From NCBI RefSeq assembly GCF_900149705.1, contig NZ_LT703001.1:1240001-1304000 (forward strand): a stretch of 64,000 nt of DNA, written 5' to 3'. The notes below the pieces were generated by a model that saw only the letters and a program-made list of their open reading frames with translations, had not been told where the DNA came from and ran no database searches. The translations under genes were made by a program, and so were the position numbers. Below, piece by piece: positions 52,424 to 61,692 of this stretch. How positions within the stretch are numbered: the stretch's first letter is position 1; each line of letters starts with the position of its first letter. The DNA comes from Sphingorhabdus sp. Alg231-15 (lineage in GTDB: Bacteria; Pseudomonadota; Alphaproteobacteria; Sphingomonadales; Sphingomonadaceae).

Positions 52424-52791
52424 GGATCCGGTTTTTCCGGCGGTTTCTCTGAAACGCCTTCATCGAGCGGCAAATCGGCCTGCCCTGTATCACTTTCGCT
52501 TGGCGTTATCGGCGGACCGTCTAGGGGCTCCATCTGCGGCTCATCATCCGAAACAGTTGGATGATCGAGCATGATACGTTCGTTCTCGGCCGCCCATTTC
52601 TTTTCCATTTCCTGTAATTCCGCTTCACGGACCATGGCGTCAAAGCCGGTGCGGAAATTACCCATCACGCCGCGGGCCTTTGCCATCCATCGACCAGCCG
52701 TTGCCAAAGCGCGAGGCAGCTCTTTCGGGCCGATCACGACAATCGCAATGATCACGATAATCGCGATCTCGGAGATGGAAAGGTCAAACAT
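52420..52791 (-). CDS. tatB: Sec-independent protein translocase subunit TatB
   Basis: A 123-residue protein with one N-terminal membrane helix (MFDLSISEIAIIVIIAIVVIGPKELPRALATAGRWMAKAR), the Gly-Pro hinge and an amphipathic helix, followed by an acidic, Pro-rich tail. The Glu in the membrane segment (SEIA) is the conserved TatB residue. It lies 42 nt after tatA and overlaps tatC. Confidence 0.95.
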   Translation of the reverse strand: MFDLSISEIAIIVIIAIVVIGPKELPRALATAGRWMAKARGVMGNFRTGFDAMVREAELQEMEKKWAAENERIMLDHPTVSDDEPQMEPLDGPPITPSESDTGQADLPLDEGVSEKPPEKPDP

Positions 52792-52833
52792 ATCTGTGCG
52801 CCGCGATCCGGCCTAGAATCCGGTTGGCTAGCC

Positions 52834-53061
52834 TTAGCTGGCCGTCTTGTCGGAAGTCGCCGTCTTGTCTGCGCCGATATCGGACGGTTTGCTGTCAATC
52901 TGGGCCGAAGCCTTGGCACTTTCCTCTTCTTCGGTAATGCCTTTTTTGAAGGACCTAATGCCTTTGCCGACATCGCCCATCATTTCAGAAATTCGGCCGC
53001 GACCGAACAGGATCAGCACCAAGGCTGCTACAATTAAAATCTGCCAAATACTCGGTTGCAT
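52834..53061 (-). CDS. tatA: Sec-independent protein translocase subunit TatA
   Basis: A 75-residue pore-forming subunit. The membrane helix [39 protein letters not shown] contains the conserved Phe-Gly hinge and the following amphipathic helix with its [12 protein letters not shown] signature. The acidic C-terminal tail is dispensable in the family. It is first of tatABC, 28 nt after scpB. Confidence 0.96.
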   Translation of the reverse strand: MQPSIWQILIVAALVLILFGRGRISEMMGDVGKGIRSFKKGITEEEESAKASAQIDSKPSDIGADKTATSDKTAS

Positions 53062-53089
53062 CGAAAATCTCCTGATCTATGCCTCTTAC

Positions 53090-53812
53090 TTAGGCGCTTT
53101 CCGCCGCATTTTCCAGTGAATCGGCGGTGTCATCTTCATTTTCTTGTGCACCATCTTCGTTAAGTTCCTGTTCCAGCGGCAATTCCTCTTCCGCCTCCAT
53201 TTCCAGGCGCTCCATCGCGAGATCAACCGGATCAAGCAAACCGGCGGCTTTCAGGTCATCTATGCCCGGCAATTCCTTGCGGCTTTGTAGACCGAAATGG
53301 GTTAGAAATTCGGCTGTCGTCGCATAGATAAGCGGCCTTCCCGGAACTTCGCGGCGCCCTGTCGGACGGACCCAACCCGCCTCCATCAACACGTCAAGCG
53401 TGCCTTTTGCCACCTGAACGCCCCTGATTGCTTCGATTTCTGCCCGGCTAACTGGTTCGTGATACGCGATAATCGCCAGTGTTTCCATGCCCGCACGGCT
53501 CAATTTACGCAGTTCCGCACGTTCTCGGCGCAGCAAGTGAGACAAGTCGTGGGCCGTCTGGAAATGCCAGCGATCACCGGTTTCCATCAGCGCTATGCCG
53601 CGCCCGGAATAGTCATTCTGCAATTGATTAAGCGCTGCGCGAATATCAACCTCGTCACCAACATAGAGTTTGATATCGGCAATTGTCATCGGATTATCCG
53701 ACGCAAAAAGGGTCGCTTCCACGGCCCGCGTGCCTTCGTCCATCGCCGCATATCCCAATTCACGTTCTTGACCCATGATCAGATCCCGATCATCTTCCAC
53801 TGGCTTATCCAT
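53090..53812 (-). CDS. scpB: Segregation and condensation protein B
   Basis: About 240 residues with two winged-helix domains; ScpB dimerises and joins ScpA and SMC in the bacterial condensin. Family segments are RAVEATLFASDNPMTIADI, LRRERAELRKLSRAGMETLAIIAYHEPVSRAEIEAIRGV and RPLIYATTAEFLTHFGLQSRKELP. The C-terminal 50 residues are very acidic. The start is the ATG at 53812 (a GTG at 53815 is also in frame), overlapping the scpA end by 8 nt. Confidence 0.95.
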   Translation of the reverse strand: MDKPVEDDRDLIMGQERELGYAAMDEGTRAVEATLFASDNPMTIADIKLYVGDEVDIRAALNQLQNDYSGRGIALMETGDRWHFQTAHDLSHLLRRERAELRKLSRAGMETLAIIAYHEPVSRAEIEAIRGVQVAKGTLDVLMEAGWVRPTGRREVPGRPLIYATTAEFLTHFGLQSRKELPGIDDLKAAGLLDPVDLAMERLEMEAEEELPLEQELNEDGAQENEDDTADSLENAAESA

Positions 53813-54584
53813 CACTATTTGCTTTCAACTTTAACGGTGCAAAACTCTCATCCTGACTGAGTATCAATTTCCCCTGTCGCGCCAATTCCAATGCAGCGAC
53901 AAAACTGGATGCGAGAGCCGATTTCCGCAATTGCGGCGGTGCTCCAGGTGGCAGAAAATCCCTGATATCCGTCCAGTCAATCGCTTCGCCGAGCATCAAC
54001 GAAACCCGCGCCAACGCGTCTTCCAGCGTCATCACCATCCGCTGCTTTACAATATGTACTGGCGGAATATTCCGTAGTTTAACCCGGCCATAAGCGGAAA
54101 TCAGGTCGTAATATTCGGCTTGCCAATGCCGGTTTTTCACTACGCGCAAACCTTCCGGTGCCCCGCGGGCGAAAACATCGCGGCCGATCCGATCACGGGC
54201 GAGCAATCTTGCCCCCGCCTCACGCATGGCATTGAGCCGCTCCAAGCGCATTTGCAGGCGCAGCGCCAATTCTTCCGGCGACGGATCAACTTCCGGATCC
54301 TTGGGTAGCAGCAAGCCCGACTTTAGATAAGTGAGCCACGCAGCCATCACCAGATAATCCGCTGCCAGTTCCAGTTTCAAACTCTGCGCGTCGGCAATAT
54401 ATTTCAGATATTGCTGGACCAGCTCCAGGATCGAGATCTCCCGCAGATCAACTTTCTGATTGCGCGCCAGAGCAAGCAAAAGATCGAGCGGCCCTTCCCA
54501 GCCGTCGATATTGAGCGTCAGTGACGTGTCTTCGTCCGCAGACGCCGGTGGAAAGAAAAAGCTCTCGGGTTCTTCGTCTGCCAT
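53805..54584 (-). CDS. scpA: Segregation and condensation protein A
   Basis: About 259 residues, the kleisin of the SMC-ScpAB complex. The N-terminal SMC-neck binding part is WEGPLDLLLALARNQKVDLREISILELVQQYLKYI, followed by AADYLVMAAWLTYLKSGLLLP, and the C-terminal winged helix near RKSALASSFVAALELARQGKLILSQDESFAPL. The ATG at 54584 overlaps the nagZ stop as ATGA. Confidence 0.95.
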   Translation of the reverse strand: MADEEPESFFFPPASADEDTSLTLNIDGWEGPLDLLLALARNQKVDLREISILELVQQYLKYIADAQSLKLELAADYLVMAAWLTYLKSGLLLPKDPEVDPSPEELALRLQMRLERLNAMREAGARLLARDRIGRDVFARGAPEGLRVVKNRHWQAEYYDLISAYGRVKLRNIPPVHIVKQRMVMTLEDALARVSLMLGEAIDWTDIRDFLPPGAPPQLRKSALASSFVAALELARQGKLILSQDESFAPLKLKANSDG

Positions 54585-55591
54585 CAAGCCGCCGCCAACA
54601 GGGAATCGCGGCGAGACAAGAGATCCGCCAATTCAACCGGTTCAGCGGCCGCGTCCAGGGTCGCCATCCCATCATCCAGTCGTTTTCGGGACAAATCGCT
54701 AATCTCCCCGAGCAGCTCGGCAATACCGATCATCTCGTCCATCCTGCCCCAGCAATTCAGAGCAATATCGCAGCCAGCCGCAACCACGTCGCGAGCGCGT
54801 TCCGGCACTTCGCCCTTCAACGCCTTCATGTCGAGATCATCGGAAAATAGCAGCCCGTCAAAGCCGATTTCTCCACGAATGATATTCTCGATGACCGTCG
54901 GTGACAGGCTAGCGCAGCGCTCTGCATCCCAAGCGGTGTATACGATATGGGCGGTCATACCCATGGGCGCGCCGGACAAGGCGCGAAAGGGCGCGATATC
55001 GCTTTCCAGTTCCTCTGCAGACGCAGATACTTTGGGCAATTCCATATGGCTGTCGACCACGGCCCGACCGTGCCCCGGCATATGTTTGACGACGCTCACC
55101 GCACCGCCCTTTGTCTGGCCATCAATTACCGCACGCCCCAAAGCAGCCACCTGCATCGGCTCGCTACCCATGGCGCGATTGCCAATGGCATCGACTGTTT
55201 CGGGCTGTCTGACATCGAGCAACGGCAGGCAATTTACGGTTATTCCGACTTCACGAAGGCTTTCGGCAATGGCCTGCGCATTGAGCCGTGCCGCTTCAAT
55301 TGCCGTTGCCGGTGCAATAGCATAGAGCTTGTCGAAAACTTCGCCGGATGGGAATTTGGGCCACACCGGTTCCTGCATCCGGGCCACGCGCCCGCCTTCC
55401 TGATCGATCAGGATCGCCAGATTTTCACGGCCGTGGAGAACGCGCAGCTCGTCAGTAAGCGCACGCAATTGCTCTTTGCTTTCTACATTGCGGCCGAAAA
55501 TAATATATCCGGCAGGGTCGCTTTCCTTGAAAAACGCTTTTTCATCAGCCGTCAGGCGCAATCCCGACATACCAAAAACTACCGGCTTCAT
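54584..55591 (-). CDS. nagZ: Beta-N-acetylhexosaminidase
   Basis: A 335-residue GH3 enzyme that removes GlcNAc from anhydro-muropeptides in cytosolic wall recycling. Typical segments are AILIDQEGGRVARMQEPVWPKFPS, the flexible His/Asp loop KHMPGHGRAVVDSHMELPKV and the nucleophile region GLLFSDDLDMKALKG with Asp. It is also the source of inducers for AmpC-type regulation in species that have it. It starts the run nagZ-scpA-scpB-tatABC. Confidence 0.95.
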   Translation of the reverse strand: MKPVVFGMSGLRLTADEKAFFKESDPAGYIIFGRNVESKEQLRALTDELRVLHGRENLAILIDQEGGRVARMQEPVWPKFPSGEVFDKLYAIAPATAIEAARLNAQAIAESLREVGITVNCLPLLDVRQPETVDAIGNRAMGSEPMQVAALGRAVIDGQTKGGAVSVVKHMPGHGRAVVDSHMELPKVSASAEELESDIAPFRALSGAPMGMTAHIVYTAWDAERCASLSPTVIENIIRGEIGFDGLLFSDDLDMKALKGEVPERARDVVAAGCDIALNCWGRMDEMIGIAELLGEISDLSRKRLDDGMATLDAAAEPVELADLLSRRDSLLAAA

Positions 55592-55715
55592 GATCCAACT
55601 ATACCCAATTCCGCATAAAATACCATCTTGATATCATGCGTTGGATTGGCAGACCGGTAAAGCGGAAAGCGCCGTTATCCACAGCGCTTCCCCGATTATT
55701 ACTGTTTTTAGAACC

Positions 55716-56360
55716 TTATTGCGGGACGACGATGCAGCTTTCTCCAGCTGCTTTCAGGCCATTACAGACCCTCTGGGCCGCAGCGACATCGGCAGCCACC
55801 GCGTTGAGGCGATAGATTGTGCTGCCTTCTACTGTTCCTGGAACAATCTTCTTCGGCAATGCGCCAATATCAGCAAAGCGCCGGGAAAAGCCCGACCATG
55901 CACGGTCGGCCTGCCCTGCGGTGCTAAATGCACCAAGCTGGATCATCGCGCTGCCCGGTGCAGATGGAGCAACCGGTGCGGCTTTCTTGATCGGCGCTTC
56001 GAGCGGAGCAGCTGTGCCCAATTTGCCTGGTGTTTCCTGTCCTTGAGACGCGGCAAAGCTCGCATCACCTTCGCCCTCAAACTGCCTCGCCTGCGGATCA
56101 TCGGGGCGCACTTTATAGTCGCCCTCCTGTGCAGCGATCAATGTACCATCGCCGCTCAGTCCGCCTGCGTCGCGGTTCTGCATCCAATAAATACCACCCA
56201 CAATCGCGGCCAGCAAAGCTATGCCCAAGCCGACAAATATGGCGACGCGAATGGGAGAATATTCATCCTCACCATCATAATCTTCAGCAGATTCAAGCCA
56301 TGGCAGACGATTGTCATCGTCCAGATCCAGACTATCGCTATTCACATCAGACATATTCAA
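55716..56360 (-). CDS. SPOR domain membrane protein
   Basis: A 214-residue bitopic protein: an acidic cytoplasmic tail (1-40), a membrane helix at about 43-64 (VAIFVGLGIALLAAIVGGIYWM), a periplasmic linker, and a C-terminal SPOR domain (IQLGAFSTAGQADRAWSGFSRRFADIGALPKKIVPGTVEGSTIYRLNAVAADVAAAQRVCNGLKAAGESCIVV) that binds septal glycan. It lies 23 nt after argS and before nagZ, a conserved alphaproteobacterial order. A division-site role is inferred from the domain. Confidence 0.92.
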   Translation of the reverse strand: MNMSDVNSDSLDLDDDNRLPWLESAEDYDGEDEYSPIRVAIFVGLGIALLAAIVGGIYWMQNRDAGGLSGDGTLIAAQEGDYKVRPDDPQARQFEGEGDASFAASQGQETPGKLGTAAPLEAPIKKAAPVAPSAPGSAMIQLGAFSTAGQADRAWSGFSRRFADIGALPKKIVPGTVEGSTIYRLNAVAADVAAAQRVCNGLKAAGESCIVVPQ

Positions 56361-56383
56361 ACCCCACAGTAATTCTCAAACGC

Positions 56384-58105
56384 TCACATCTTGTCAGCGG
56401 CGCTAACCCCCATCAGCGCGAGACCGTTCTTAATTACTTGCCCTAAATATTTAGCTAAGAAAAGCCTAGCCGATGTCATTGCAGGGTCATTAATCATCAG
56501 GATCCGCATTTCTGGCCGGTCATTACCCATATTCCAGAAGGCGTGGAACGCCGCTGCGAGGTCATTGAGGTAGAAGGCGACCCGGTGGGGCTCGCGGTTC
56601 GCCGCTGCCGATTCGACGATTCGCGGGAATTGTGCCGCCTGCTTGATCAGATCGAGCTCTTCGGCGCCGAGCCTATCAAGATGATCCGCAGAAGGTTGAA
56701 TATTTTCGTCCGCCGCCTTGCGCAGAGTCGATTGGATCCGGGCATGGGCATATTGGACATAGAATACCGGGTTATCCCGAGATGCTTCCGTTACCTTGGC
56801 AAAATCAAAGTCCATCTGCGCATCGGCCTTACGGGTCAGCATGGTGAAGCGGACGGCATCCTTGCCGACTTCCTCAACCATATCAGCAATGGTGACGAAA
56901 TTGCCTGAACGTTTGGACATTTTCTCGGGCTCGCCGTTGCGCAGCAACCGCACCATCTGCACCAGCTTCACGTCAAATTTCGTCTTACCCTCGGTCAGCG
57001 CAGCAACCGCCGCCTTGATCCTTTTCACCGTACCGGAGTGATCCGCACCCCAGATATCGATCAACTCATCGGCCTTCTGGGCTTTCTGGAAATGATAGGC
57101 GAGATCGCCGCCAAAATAGGTCCAGCGACCATTGGACTTTTTGATCGGGCGATCCTGATCATCGCCAAATTGGGTAGACCGGAATAATGGCAGTTCGACG
57201 GCCTCCCAGTCATCAATCGTCTTGCCCTTGGGCTTTTCAAGTACGCCATCATAAACGAGATCGCGTGACCGCAATTCGGCTTCGGCAGCATCCGCCTTGC
57301 CCGCTTCATGCAGTTCCGCTTCAGACGAGAAGACGTCATGTTTGATACCCAGTAGAGCGAGATCGCTCCGGATCATGTCCATCATGCCAGCCACTGCCGC
57401 TTTGCGGAAAACCGGAAGCCATTCATCAAACGGCGCATCGACATATTTATCGCCATATTGCTGCGCCAGGGCCCAGCCGACAGGTTTCAGATACTCGCCG
57501 GGATAAAGCCCTTCGGGAATTGCCAAAATCGTTTCGCCAAGCGCCTCACGATAACGAATATGGACGGATTCGGCGAGAATATCGACCTGCGCGCCAGCAT
57601 CATTGACATAATATTCGCGGATCACCTTATGCCCGATAAACTCGAGCAAATCGGCCAGCGCATCGCCAACTACCGCCCCGCGGCAATGGCCCATATGCAT
57701 CGGGCCGGTTGGATTGGCAGAAACATATTCAACATTGACGGTAACGCCCTGCCCCTTGCTGGAACGGCCATAGTCCGGACCCAGGATCTCTATTTCCTTG
57801 AGTTCAGCGATAAGAACCGCATCACTCACCCGGAGATTGATAAATCCCGGACCGGCCATTTCTGCCGTTTGGACGTCATCCAGCGCAACCAGTTTTTCAA
57901 CAATCTTTTGTGCCAGATCGCGCGGCTTTTCGCCGGCCGCCTTGGACAACACCATTGCCGCATTGGTTGACAGATCGCCATGGGACGGATCGCGCGGCGG
58001 TTCCAAAGTGACGTTTTTGCGATCCAGATCAGCGGGCAGATCACCGCTTGCGACCAGATCATCAAGTGCTTTTTCAATATGGTGCTGAAAAATGTCGAAC
58101 AGCAT
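56384..58105 (-). CDS. argS: Arginyl-tRNA synthetase
   Basis: A 573-residue class I synthetase. The arginine-specific N-terminal Add-1 domain spans about 1-110, the HIGH-type motif is SANPTGPMHMGHCRGAVVGD near 130-150, and the KMSKS-type motif GEPEKMSKRSGNFVTIADM is near 375-393. The C-terminal anticodon-binding helical domain ends in YLGQVIKNGLALMGVSAADKM. Length and layout are normal. Confidence 0.97.
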   Translation of the reverse strand: MLFDIFQHHIEKALDDLVASGDLPADLDRKNVTLEPPRDPSHGDLSTNAAMVLSKAAGEKPRDLAQKIVEKLVALDDVQTAEMAGPGFINLRVSDAVLIAELKEIEILGPDYGRSSKGQGVTVNVEYVSANPTGPMHMGHCRGAVVGDALADLLEFIGHKVIREYYVNDAGAQVDILAESVHIRYREALGETILAIPEGLYPGEYLKPVGWALAQQYGDKYVDAPFDEWLPVFRKAAVAGMMDMIRSDLALLGIKHDVFSSEAELHEAGKADAAEAELRSRDLVYDGVLEKPKGKTIDDWEAVELPLFRSTQFGDDQDRPIKKSNGRWTYFGGDLAYHFQKAQKADELIDIWGADHSGTVKRIKAAVAALTEGKTKFDVKLVQMVRLLRNGEPEKMSKRSGNFVTIADMVEEVGKDAVRFTMLTRKADAQMDFDFAKVTEASRDNPVFYVQYAHARIQSTLRKAADENIQPSADHLDRLGAEELDLIKQAAQFPRIVESAAANREPHRVAFYLNDLAAAFHAFWNMGNDRPEMRILMINDPAMTSARLFLAKYLGQVIKNGLALMGVSAADKM

Positions 58106-58178
58106 GGTTTTACCCCAATTTTCAATAGATTATCGCGCCCGAACGTGCCGAGCCAGAAACAACATGTAACCTAGAGTT

Positions 58179-58838
58179 TTATCGGGTCGCGTTATATTGC
58201 AGCTGTTCCGGTGTCAGCTGAAACCCGATCAAAAGCTCAAAGGTAGAACGCGCTACGGCTGCACGCACCGCCGGATCCGCGAGCGGATCCAGGGCCGCAT
58301 CTGGATCCCCAGGTTTTCTGCGGCGCGTAATCTTTTCAATGACATCTTCCGGCAAACGCGCTGCAGCGGCATCAACATAGGAACCCGCCTTGCCAGATGC
58401 CGTGGCACGATATTGTCCGTCAGCAAAAGTTAGCGTGATGTTTTTGATCCGCTTGGCAACAACGGCGGTACCGCCCTGCACCACGGTTGAGAAATAGGGT
58501 ATCGTTACCGTACGGGCACCATTGGGGCGAGAGCGCAGGGCATATACGTCAAATGTTGCCTCTGTATAGATGCGCGCTCCCTCACTGTTACAGGTCGAGC
58601 GGACATTGGTGATATTCGCAACGACATCAATCGCACTTGCATCTGTACTGCCAACGGGATCAAATACGGTAATGTCACCGGTATAATCAGGAACGGCGAC
58701 AGCAGGACAGCCACTTCTAGTGACACTAACACCGACACCAGAGCTCACATCGAGGGCTCCATCCTGTGCGCAGCCCGCCAGAGCCAAAACCGTTCCACCC
58801 GTCAATAGCAGCTTATTGAAACGCCCTTTGAGTATCAT
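58179..58838 (-). CDS. Putative lipoprotein of unknown function
   Basis: A 219-residue protein with a lipoprotein signal (RFNKLLLTGGTVLALAGCAQDG; lipidated Cys at about residue 23). The body is beta-rich (VVANITNVRSTCNSEGARIYTEATFDVYALRSR and VVAKRIKNITLTFADGQYRATASGKAGSYVDAA) and suggests a small immunoglobulin-like or similar fold; a helical tail follows (AVARSTFELLIGFQLTPEQLQYNATR). Two further cysteines could form a disulfide. It is transcribed toward argS, 73 nt away, and is divergent from ispH. The function is unknown. Confidence 0.85.
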   Translation of the reverse strand: MILKGRFNKLLLTGGTVLALAGCAQDGALDVSSGVGVSVTRSGCPAVAVPDYTGDITVFDPVGSTDASAIDVVANITNVRSTCNSEGARIYTEATFDVYALRSRPNGARTVTIPYFSTVVQGGTAVVAKRIKNITLTFADGQYRATASGKAGSYVDAAAARLPEDVIEKITRRRKPGDPDAALDPLADPAVRAAVARSTFELLIGFQLTPEQLQYNATR

Positions 58839-58995
58839 GCTTATTCCTTGTCCTTAATCCCGTTTCGTACAGATATGATCTGCGTCCTTGTTCAGGGTTT
58901 GGAAACCCTTATCTATGCCTTTAGAAGGGCGCAACCATCCATAGGATGAACAGACAGGCTTTTCGCCGCCTCCGTTTTTCACTAAGGCTTTGATT

Positions 58996-59955
58996 ATGAA
59001 TCACCCAATATCAGAAAAACCCCGCATTAGCTTGCTTGTAGCCGCCCCGCGCGGCTTCTGCGCAGGTGTTGACCGGGCGATAAAAATTGTCGAACTGGCA
59101 ATCGAAAAATATGGTCCGCCGGTCTATGTGCGTCATGAAATTGTTCATAATCGCTATGTTGTTGACGAATTGAAGAAACTGGGCGCGGTTTTTGTAGAGG
59201 AACTGGATGAAGTGCCAGACGGCGTTCCGGTGGTCTTTTCCGCTCATGGTGTTCCCAAGGCCGTTCCTCATAAAGCTGAAGAGCGAGGACTCGAATATCT
59301 GGATGCGACTTGCCCGCTGGTTTCGAAAGTCCATCGCCAGGCCGAACGCCAGGTTGAGGCGGGACGGCATATTATTTTTGTCGGCCATGAAAATCATCCC
59401 GAAGTGATCGGCACTTTTGGCCAGGTTGATGAAGGCATGATGACGCTGGTTGAAACCGTTGACGATGTCGCTGCACTCAATCCCGAAGAACCCGAAAAGC
59501 TGTCGTTTCTGACGCAAACGACATTGTCGGTCGATGATACAAGGGCGATTGTTGAAGCTCTGCAAAAACGATTCCCTTCTATTGTCGGGCCAAAGGGTGA
59601 GGATATCTGCTACGCAACCTCCAATCGGCAGGACGCTGTAAAGAGCATCGCCAAGTCCTGCGATCTGGTGTTGGTCATTGGCGCCCCGAATAGTTCCAAC
59701 AGCCTTCGCCTCGTCGAGGTTGCAGAGCGTGAAGGAACCAAATCCTATCTAATCCAGCGGGCGGACGAGATTGATTTCGACTGGATCAAGGGCGTCGACA
59801 CGCTCGGCCTGACCGCAGGCGCTTCGGCACCTGAAATATTGGTACGAGAGGTGGTCACCCGCCTCGAGGAACATTATACCGTTGAGGAACAGAAAATTAA
59901 AACCGCGGACGAACGCATGGTTTTCAAACTGCCGCGCGGGCTCGAAACTGCCTGA
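58996..59955 (+). CDS. ispH: 4-hydroxy-3-methylbut-2-enyl diphosphate reductase
   Basis: About 319 residues. This iron-sulfur enzyme makes IPP and DMAPP in the last step of the MEP isoprenoid route. The three cluster cysteines are visible in [25 protein letters not shown] and [10 protein letters not shown], and the catalytic Glu region is [12 protein letters not shown]. The start is the ATG at 58996; a TTG at 58990 is in frame. It shares one base with the thrB start (TGATG) and heads the operon ispH-thrB-rnhA. Confidence 0.97.
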   Translation: MNHPISEKPRISLLVAAPRGFCAGVDRAIKIVELAIEKYGPPVYVRHEIVHNRYVVDELKKLGAVFVEELDEVPDGVPVVFSAHGVPKAVPHKAEERGLEYLDATCPLVSKVHRQAERQVEAGRHIIFVGHENHPEVIGTFGQVDEGMMTLVETVDDVAALNPEEPEKLSFLTQTTLSVDDTRAIVEALQKRFPSIVGPKGEDICYATSNRQDAVKSIAKSCDLVLVIGAPNSSNSLRLVEVAEREGTKSYLIQRADEIDFDWIKGVDTLGLTAGASAPEILVREVVTRLEEHYTVEEQKIKTADERMVFKLPRGLETA

Positions 59956-60914
59956 TGGCCGTCTATACCAAGGTTAGTGCCGAAGAGATTGATGTTTTTT
60001 TGACCCGCTTCGATGTTGGCACACTTGTGTCCGCAAAAGGCATTGCCGAGGGGGTTGAGAATAGCAATTATCTGGTGGAGACAACCCGCGATCGTTTCAT
60101 TCTGACTCTATATGAAAAGCGGGTCGATCCTGATGACCTGCCGTTTTTCATTGCAATGCTGGACCATCTGGCGGCCAAGGGCTGCTCTGTACCTCCTATG
60201 ATCGCTGATCGGACCGGCGCCAAAATACAACAGCTTTGCGGACGATCTGCCTGTCTGATCAAATTTCTGCCAGGCATTTCGGTGACCATGCCAACGCCGA
60301 ACCAGGCCAAGGCAACCGGGCAGGCATTGGGCCAAATGCATGATGCGTTGCAGGATTTCCCCGGCGAACGGCGCAACAGTATGAATCATGATACCTGGCG
60401 CAGCCTGGCTCTCGACTGCGGGCGCGATGGGCTCGATGCGATTGCTGCGGGTTTATATGAACAGGTTGAGGCAGAGCTTGACCATCTGGATGCCCATTGG
60501 CCCGATGGATTGTCCAAATCCGTCATCCATGCCGATTTGTTTCCGGACAACGTGCTTATGCTGGATGATCACGTCACTGGCCTGATCGACTTCTATTTTT
60601 CCTGCACCGACATTCGCGCCTATGACGTTGCCATTACCCACGCCGCCTGGTGTTTTTCAGAGGATGGGCTGGCGTTTGATAGCGATACCTCCACCGCGTT
60701 GATGGAAGGCTATGAAAAAGCATTCCATCTGACCCCAGACGAGCGTACTGCCTTGCCTTTGCTGGCGCGGGGCGCGGCGCTCCGGTTCCTGCTAACCCGG
60801 GCCTATGACTGGATCAATACACCGGCCGACGCACTGGTGACGCGCAAAGACCCGACCGCTTTTCTCAATCGTCTGAAATATTATCAGGCCAATCCGGATT
60901 TATTTAACGCATGA
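59955..60914 (+). CDS. thrB: Homoserine kinase (type II, APH-like)
   Basis: A 319-residue kinase of the aminoglycoside-phosphotransferase fold that phosphorylates homoserine in threonine synthesis. Key elements are [24 protein letters not shown] (ATP loop), the catalytic [15 protein letters not shown] near 190-204 and the metal-binding [18 protein letters not shown]. This type II enzyme replaces the GHMP-type ThrB in many alphaproteobacteria. It overlaps ispH by 1 nt and rnhA by 4 nt. Confidence 0.96.
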   Translation: MAVYTKVSAEEIDVFLTRFDVGTLVSAKGIAEGVENSNYLVETTRDRFILTLYEKRVDPDDLPFFIAMLDHLAAKGCSVPPMIADRTGAKIQQLCGRSACLIKFLPGISVTMPTPNQAKATGQALGQMHDALQDFPGERRNSMNHDTWRSLALDCGRDGLDAIAAGLYEQVEAELDHLDAHWPDGLSKSVIHADLFPDNVLMLDDHVTGLIDFYFSCTDIRAYDVAITHAAWCFSEDGLAFDSDTSTALMEGYEKAFHLTPDERTALPLLARGAALRFLLTRAYDWINTPADALVTRKDPTAFLNRLKYYQANPDLFNA

Positions 60915-61363
60915 GTTCCTTGTCCTACGTTGAAATCGCCACCGATGGCGCATGTAAAGGCAATCCCGGTCCGGGCGGCTGGGGTGCGTTGATACGCCAT
61001 GGCAAGACCGAAAAAGAGATTTCCGGTGGTGAACTGGAAACGACAAATAACCGAATGGAATTGCGCGCGGCGATCGAAGCACTCAACGCGCTGAAGCGGC
61101 CTTGCAAGGTCAAGCTGTCGATCGACAGCACCTATGTCAAAGACGGCATCACCAAATGGGTGTTTAACTGGCAAAAAAACGGCTGGCGCACAGCGGCGAA
61201 GAAACCGGTTAAAAATGCGGATCTCTGGCAGCAACTGGTTGAGGCGGTTGAGCGCCACGATATCGAATGGCACTGGGTCAAGGGCCATGCTGGCGATGCC
61301 GACAATGAACGGGCAGATACGCTGGCAAGCGACGCGGCGATGAATGTCGCGGCTGGTCGATAA
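60911..61363 (+). CDS. rnhA: Ribonuclease HI
   Basis: A 150-residue enzyme degrading RNA in RNA-DNA hybrids. The four catalytic acids are visible in [19 protein letters not shown] (Asp), [13 protein letters not shown] (Glu), [12 protein letters not shown] (Asp) and [11 protein letters not shown] (Asp). The basic handle region [18 protein letters not shown] is present. It ends the operon and is followed by a strong hairpin. Confidence 0.97.
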   Translation: MSSLSYVEIATDGACKGNPGPGGWGALIRHGKTEKEISGGELETTNNRMELRAAIEALNALKRPCKVKLSIDSTYVKDGITKWVFNWQKNGWRTAAKKPVKNADLWQQLVEAVERHDIEWHWVKGHAGDADNERADTLASDAAMNVAAGR

Positions 61364-61371
61364 ATCAATAT

Positions 61372-61401
61372 GCGTTATCCCGTCATAAACCGGGATAACG
61401 C
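61372..61401 (+). terminator. Terminator of the ispH-thrB-rnhA operon
   Basis: GCGTTATCCCG (61372-61382) and CGGGATAACGC (61391-61401) form a perfect 11-bp stem around an 8-nt loop, followed by TTTATCTT. It begins 8 nt past the rnhA stop and lies before the convergent DUF1508 gene, so it may serve both strands. Confidence 0.75.
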
Positions 61402-61427
61402 TTTATCTTGTAGATCAGTTGGGTCCG

Positions 61428-61604
61428 TTAGCTATTGTCTTCAACATCAGCTTTGGGACCATTTTTGATGATGGAAGCAATCGCATTTTTGGCGCTGGAT
61501 TTGCTTTTATAACCTTCGGTCGAGAACATGATCTCGCTATTATGTTTGAAGCGAACCCGAAACTCACCCTTCTTATCTTTATAAATTTCAAATTTGTGCG
61601 CCAT
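61428..61604 (-). CDS. DUF1508 (YegP-like) small protein
   Basis: A 58-residue protein beginning MAHKFEIYKDKKGEFRVRFKHNSEIMFSTEGYKSKSSAKNAIASIIKNG. The order FEIYKDKKGEFRVRFK - NSEIMFSTEGYKSKSSAKNAI is the single-copy DUF1508 (YegP) domain, a small beta-beta-alpha unit often found as tandem repeats in longer proteins. A GGAG-type site (AAGGAGAGCGG) lies just upstream. The role is not known. It is convergent with rnhA and downstream of the FAD oxidoreductase gene, beginning 88 nt past its stop. Confidence 0.9.
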   Translation of the reverse strand: MAHKFEIYKDKKGEFRVRFKHNSEIMFSTEGYKSKSSAKNAIASIIKNGPKADVEDNS

Positions 61605-61692
61605 AATACCGCTCTCCTTTTACACCTTTATCGGTCCCCATCGGACAAAGGATTTATTGCGCCTTAAGAGCCTGAACGCAATGCCAAATTTT

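Noticed and set aside
61419-61667. 82-codon plus-strand open frame after rnhA
   Set aside because: Antisense to the DUF1508 gene, which has a domain match and a ribosome site; the plus frame has neither.
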